A stretch of 35,242 bases of DNA from an uncultured Bacteroidota bacterium (GTDB lineage Bacteria > Bacteroidota > Bacteroidia > Flavobacteriales > BACL11): NCBI GenBank assembly GCA_902597195.1, contig CACJWV010000006.1:1-35242 (forward strand). Direction: 5' to 3'. Shown piece by piece: positions 31,417-35,242 of this stretch (position 1 is its first letter; every line of letters begins with the position of its first letter). The position numbers and the translations under genes were made by a program. The notes under the pieces were generated by a model, which made no database searches, was not told the DNA's origin, and saw nothing but the letters and a program-made list of their open reading frames with translations.

Positions 31417-32510
31417 ATATAGATTATCTTAAAAACACAACTTTTTTTGAAAATAGCCTATTAGATTTTACATATTTCTTGTTAATCTTAATTATTGGAT
31501 TATTATTAAAAAGACTATTTATCAACTACATCAGCAAATCAATTTTTAATTACTTAACTAAAGACAGTGATGACGAGAATTTTAGCGATTTTAAAAATGA
31601 TACCATTAAACCGTTAAACTTATTTTTTAACTTATCAGTTCTCTTCCTTGCTTTTTCGCAAATTAATTTTCCTTCAAGCTGGCAGTTAGCTGACAAAACT
31701 CAGTTTGGATTAAAATTGTTTATTGACAAAGGGTTTTCACTAATATATATTTTCTCAATATTAAAAGTAATACTTAAAATTATAAGTTATGTTGGTAGTC
31801 TACTACTTAAAAAAGCAAGCAAGACTGAAAATAAAATGGATGACCAGTTAATTCCATTTGCTGTTGAAATTATAAAGATCTTAGCTATCATTTTTGGGCT
31901 TTTCATAGTTCTTTCTAATGTATTTAATGTAAATATAACTGCTTTAGCAACAGGCTTAGGAATTGGTGGAATTGCGATTGCTATGGCATCTAAAGAAAGT
32001 CTTGAAAATTTACTTGGTTCATTTACAATTTTCTTTGATCAACCCTTCACTGTGGGAGATATTGTTACTGTAGGTAATATAACTGGCTTAGTTGAAAAAG
32101 TTGGATTTAGAAGTACAAGGATTCGAACTTTTGACAAGAGCTTAGTTAGTGTCCCCAACAAAAAAATGGTTGATGCCGAGCTAGACAATCTCGGGAAAAG
32201 AGATGTAAGAAGAGTAAAGTTTTACCTTGGTCTCACTTATGATACAAAAATTGATCAAATAAAAAAAATTGTTTCAGAAATTGAAAATTTAATAAAAAAT
32301 CATAAACTAACAACTGAAAACTGCATGGTGAAGTTTCAAGAATTTGGAGCTAGTTCATTAGATATACTAATTGTATATTTTGTAAATAGCCCTGACTGGG
32401 AAGACTTAACCAATGTCAAGCAAGAAATTAATTTTGAAATCATGAACATAGTGAAAAGTAACAACTCTGATTTTGCTTTTCCTTCAACAACTGTATACTT
32501 AGAAAAATAA
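31413..32510 (+). CDS. MscS-family mechanosensitive ion channel
   Basis: The 365-residue inner-membrane protein has about four or five hydrophobic segments, ending in the pore helix region ITALATGLGIGGIAIAMASK, followed by ENLLGSFTIFFDQPFTVGDIV of the MscS beta domain and a C-terminal alpha/beta vestibule. Such channels open under membrane tension to release solutes on hypo-osmotic shock. Gly/Ala packing in the pore helix is conserved. Its ATG overlaps the dehydrogenase stop by four bases, and nhaD starts four bases after its stop. Confidence 0.92.
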   Translation: MNIDYLKNTTFFENSLLDFTYFLLILIIGLLLKRLFINYISKSIFNYLTKDSDDENFSDFKNDTIKPLNLFFNLSVLFLAFSQINFPSSWQLADKTQFGLKLFIDKGFSLIYIFSILKVILKIISYVGSLLLKKASKTENKMDDQLIPFAVEIIKILAIIFGLFIVLSNVFNVNITALATGLGIGGIAIAMASKESLENLLGSFTIFFDQPFTVGDIVTVGNITGLVEKVGFRSTRIRTFDKSLVSVPNKKMVDAELDNLGKRDVRRVKFYLGLTYDTKIDQIKKIVSEIENLIKNHKLTTENCMVKFQEFGASSLDILIVYFVNSPDWEDLTNVKQEINFEIMNIVKSNNSDFAFPSTTVYLEK

Positions 32511-32514
32511 AAAA

Positions 32515-33921
32515 ATGGAGATATTATTGATAATTATTTTTGTCATAGGCTATTTAGCTATTGCACTTGAACACCCAATTAAAATTGATAAAGCAGCCTC
32601 AGCTTTAGTGATGGGAGGTATAATTTGGGGAGCTTTAGCTTTAGGGATAGATGATCTAGTAACTAAAGAATTTCTTTCTGAGTTTTACGAAAAATTCAAA
32701 ACTAAATTTAATTCTCTCAAAGAAATAGGAGTTTACTCTAGCGATGAATATGCTAAACCACTTAAGTTTTTAAAATATGAGCTGTCTCATCATTTAGTAG
32801 ACATAGGTGAAATCTTGTTTTTTCTTTTAGCTGCAATGACAATAGTTGAGTTGGTTGATAGCCACCAAGGTTTTTCAATTATTACAGATAAAATAACCAC
32901 TAAAAGAAAAGTCCCATTGATGTGGATTTTATGTGTAATTTCTTTTTTCTTCTCTGCAGTTCTAGACAACTTAACAACTTCAATTGTTATGGCAGCTTTA
33001 ATATCCAAAATGATAAAAGACAAAAAAGACTTATGGATGTTTGCAGGTATGATTATTATCTCAGCGAATGCTGGTGGAGCCTGGTCTCCAATGGGTGATG
33101 TTACAACAATAATGCTTTGGGTAGGTGGACAAGTTACTGCTTGGAACATTATTTATTCAATCTTTATCCCTTCATTAGTTTGTATGATTGTTCCTCTTTT
33201 ATACATTTCTTTCAAATTGAAAGGCAGTATCCAAAGTCCTGACTTGACAAGCCTTAATTCTGAAATAAGTTCTGTAAATACTTATGAAAGAAACTTAATC
33301 TTTTATATGGGTGTTTTAGGACTATTGTTTGTTCCTATTTTCAAAATAACCACTGGACTACCACCTTATGTAGGAATGTTACTTTCACTTGGCGTATTGT
33401 GGGTTACCACAGAAATCCTACACAGAGACAAAAATTATGAACAAAGACGTCATTTATCAGTTATCGGTGTATTAAAAAAAGTAGATACCCCAACTATATT
33501 TTTCTTCTTAGGAATTTTATTAGCGGTTGCTGGACTTCAATCAGCTGGTCAATTAGATATAGTAGCTAAATATTTAGAGAACACTTTCTCGGGTGAAAAT
33601 AAAATATATATAATCAACGTACTGATAGGTTTGATGTCAGCTTTGGTTGACAATGTACCATTAGTTGCTGGAGCTATGGGTATGTATGAAATAGGACCTA
33701 TTCAAGATGGTATTTTAGCATATCCTCAAGACCATAAGTTTTGGCAATTTCTAGCTTATTGTGCTGGCACAGGAGGATCAGTTCTCATCATTGGTTCAGC
33801 TGCTGGAGTAGCTGTAATGGGAATACTTAAAATAGATTTTATGTGGTATTTAAAACGCATTTCTTTTTTAGCACTAATAGGATATGTTGCAGGAGCAATA
33901 ACATACATAATAATGCAATAA
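32515..33921 (+). CDS. nhaD: Na+/H+ antiporter NhaD
   Basis: NhaD exchanges sodium for protons across the inner membrane. The 468 residues form about 12 hydrophobic helices. Conserved NhaD/IT-superfamily segments are present: ALEHPIKIDKAASALVMGG near the N-terminus, AVLDNLTTSIVMAALISKM, ANAGGAWSPMGDVTTIMLW, LVDNVPLVAGAMGMYE and GTGGSVLIIGSAAGVA. Paired Asn/Asp residues in these helices are the likely ion site. NhaD is typical of marine and halophilic bacteria, so it supports a salty habitat. It closes a unit with mscS; exbB follows after 27 bases. Confidence 0.96.
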   Translation: MEILLIIIFVIGYLAIALEHPIKIDKAASALVMGGIIWGALALGIDDLVTKEFLSEFYEKFKTKFNSLKEIGVYSSDEYAKPLKFLKYELSHHLVDIGEILFFLLAAMTIVELVDSHQGFSIITDKITTKRKVPLMWILCVISFFFSAVLDNLTTSIVMAALISKMIKDKKDLWMFAGMIIISANAGGAWSPMGDVTTIMLWVGGQVTAWNIIYSIFIPSLVCMIVPLLYISFKLKGSIQSPDLTSLNSEISSVNTYERNLIFYMGVLGLLFVPIFKITTGLPPYVGMLLSLGVLWVTTEILHRDKNYEQRRHLSVIGVLKKVDTPTIFFFLGILLAVAGLQSAGQLDIVAKYLENTFSGENKIYIINVLIGLMSALVDNVPLVAGAMGMYEIGPIQDGILAYPQDHKFWQFLAYCAGTGGSVLIIGSAAGVAVMGILKIDFMWYLKRISFLALIGYVAGAITYIIMQ

Positions 33922-33948
33922 ATTTTTAAAATATATCGTTAGGAAAAT

Positions 33949-34626
33949 ATGGAAAATAAAATTCAAGCAGATAGTTTAAGTCAAATTGGTACAGAAACTT
34001 TGTCAATTATTGACCTTATCACAAGTGGAGGAACTGGGGGGAATATTATAATGGTGACTCTAGGTATACTCTCATTTTATGCAATTTTCATACTTTTTGA
34101 AAGATACTCTGCAATAAAAAATGCTAGCAAAGAAGATGAGAATTTTTTTAACACAATAAAAAACTTTGTTGAAAATAAAGATTATTCTGCGGCCAAAACA
34201 CTATGTCAAAATACCAATAATCCAATTTCCAGAATGATTGAAAAAGGAATTGACAGAATTGATAAGCCTATGACTGATATTTCTGCAGCAATTGAGAATC
34301 AAGGTAAACTTGAGATCTACAAAATGGAAAATAATCTTTCAAATCTTGCAACTATTTCTGGAGCTGCTCCAATGATAGGTTTTTTAGGTACTGTAATAGG
34401 AATGATACTTGCATTTCATCAAATGGCAAGCTCTGGAGGTAATATCGACGTTGAGATGTTATCTCAGGGAATATACACTGCAATGGTTACAACTGTTGCT
34501 GGTCTGATAGTTGGAATAATAGCTTACATTTCATATAATTTTCTTGTAAGCAAAGTCGAAAAAGTTGTATTTCAATTAGAAGCAAGAACAACAGAATTTT
34601 TAGATCATCTACATCATAATGAGTAG
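33949..34626 (+). CDS. exbB: ExbB/TolQ-family proton channel protein
   Basis: The 225-residue inner-membrane protein has three hydrophobic segments (about 35-55, 125-150 and 170-195) and the MotA/TolQ/ExbB signature ISGAAPMIGFLGTVIGMI followed by GIYTAMVTTVAGLIVGI. With ExbD it forms the proton-driven motor that energises TonB or Tol systems. TolQ and ExbB cannot be separated on this evidence; the following TonB-like gene favours ExbB. The start is preceded by AGGA five bases upstream, one of the few Shine-Dalgarno-like sequences in this window. Confidence 0.92.
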   Translation: MENKIQADSLSQIGTETLSIIDLITSGGTGGNIIMVTLGILSFYAIFILFERYSAIKNASKEDENFFNTIKNFVENKDYSAAKTLCQNTNNPISRMIEKGIDRIDKPMTDISAAIENQGKLEIYKMENNLSNLATISGAAPMIGFLGTVIGMILAFHQMASSGGNIDVEMLSQGIYTAMVTTVAGLIVGIIAYISYNFLVSKVEKVVFQLEARTTEFLDHLHHNE

Positions 34627-34629
34627 AAA

Positions 34630-35022
34630 ATGGCATTAAGGAGTAGAAATAAAGTAACACCAAACTTTAACATGTCTTCAATGACAGACATTGTTTTTTT
34701 GCTTTTAATCTTTTTTATGCTGACCTCAACTTTGGTCAGCCCCAATGCTCTAAAACTTCTTCTTCCAAACAGCAAATCAAAGACACTAGAGAAACAAACT
34801 ATTTCAATTTCAATCGACAAAAACATCAATTTTTATATTGATGAGAATCAAGTTGATATTAATGAACTTGAAACAAGATTAATTAATATATTAAGTTCTG
34901 AACTAGAACCAGCAATAATTTTGCATTCAGACAAATCTGTAGAAATTGAACATGTTGTTAAAGTCATGGATATAGCATATCGTAACAACTATAAAATAGT
35001 TCTTGCAACAGATCCAAGTTAA
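34630..35022 (+). CDS. exbD: ExbD/TolR-family protein
   Basis: The 130-residue protein has one N-terminal membrane helix with the conserved proton-path aspartate Asp20 in SSMTDIVFLLLIFFM, followed by a small periplasmic domain (about 45-125). It begins three bases after exbB. Its stop overlaps the start of the next gene by one base (TAATG). It pairs with ExbB in the proton channel; TolR is the alternative name for the same fold. Confidence 0.92.
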   Translation: MALRSRNKVTPNFNMSSMTDIVFLLLIFFMLTSTLVSPNALKLLLPNSKSKTLEKQTISISIDKNINFYIDENQVDINELETRLINILSSELEPAIILHSDKSVEIEHVVKVMDIAYRNNYKIVLATDPS

Positions 35023-35242
35023 TGAATAAATCCAATTCTAAACATAAGCTAAAAGGAATAATATTCAGCTTAATTTTTCATCTAATAGCCATAGCCTCAT
35101 TTTTCTATTTTGGTTTATCTTATCAAACACCTCCTCCGGAAGAAAAGGGTATTGCAATAAACTTTGGGTTCAATAATAATCCTAACAATATCAATATTGA
35201 AGAAGTTGAGACTCCACCAGAAACAAAAAAGATCAATAATTC
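35022..35242 (+). CDS. TonB-like energy transducer (partial, cut at window end)
   Basis: The 73 visible residues show a basic N-terminus (MNKSNSKHKLKG), one hydrophobic membrane helix (about 13-33) and then a Pro-, Glu- and Asn-rich stretch (QTPPPEEKG and ETPPETKK). This is the usual beginning of TonB or TolA-like proteins, which link ExbBD in the inner membrane to outer-membrane transporters. The C-terminal TonB domain lies beyond the window, so identity rests on topology and position directly after exbD. Confidence 0.7.
   Translation, partial: MNKSNSKHKLKGIIFSLIFHLIAIASFFYFGLSYQTPPPEEKGIAINFGFNNNPNNINIEEVETPPETKKINN

Overview
This window comes from a low-GC, gene-dense member of the Bacteroidota, most likely a marine, genome-streamlined Flavobacteriales-type bacterium (inference). 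The main grounds are parts of a type IX secretion system (T9SS): PorV, PorU, a PorP/SprF-family protein and the lipoprotein GldJ. It also holds secreted proteins with T9SS C-terminal sorting domains, an NhaD antiporter, and repeated matches to the Bacteroidota sigma-A -7 element TAnnTTTG directly before start codons. I count 34 coding regions, two cut by the window ends. No rRNA, tRNA, CRISPR array or insertion sequence was recognised, and no gap exceeds 300 bases.

Layout. (1) 2-115: last residues of an outer-membrane beta-barrel. (2) 116-1974, minus: a zinc-ribbon/coiled-coil protein and a Nif3/DUF34 metalloprotein. (3) 2022-7327, plus: a fully overlapping five-gene operon with lpxK, purine nucleoside phosphorylase, a secreted LVIVD beta-propeller, gatB and lpxH. 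(4) 7324-11924, minus: katG behind a T9SS-exported M43 metalloprotease. (5) 11990-13096, minus: lipA behind a 42-residue lipoprotein. (6) 13185-18195, plus: ung, an L,D-transpeptidase, rmuC, rlmB, a SAM methyltransferase, an AAA_28-like ATPase and a small aquaporin, nearly all overlapping. (7) 18232-18798: an atypical 2-Cys peroxiredoxin. (8) 18791-23844, minus: ispF, porV, porU. (9) 23963-27872, plus: porP/sprF, gldJ, an intrinsic terminator, then murF. (10) 27873-29012, minus: an acyl-CoA dehydrogenase. (11) 29068-35242, plus: anmK, then an amino-acid dehydrogenase, mscS and nhaD, then exbB, exbD and the start of a TonB-like protein.

How the genes fit together. LpxH and LpxK serve lipid A synthesis. 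MurF, AnmK and the L,D-transpeptidase serve peptidoglycan. PorU and PorV form the T9SS attachment machinery that would process and anchor cargo, and both the M43 protease and the LVIVD propeller in this window carry cargo-type tails. KatG and the peroxiredoxin handle peroxide. NhaD, MscS, the aquaporin and ExbBD fit ion, osmotic and outer-membrane energy handling in a salty habitat.

I found no convincing new defence or mobile system. The observations most worth following are short or absent 5' leaders on many transcription units, frequent TTG starts, four tail-to-tail gene pairs with no space between them, a terminator whose T-tract touches the murF start codon, a purine nucleoside phosphorylase with Asp at the base-specificity position, an aquaporin lacking the filter arginine, and a tiny conserved-looking lipoprotein gene before lipA.
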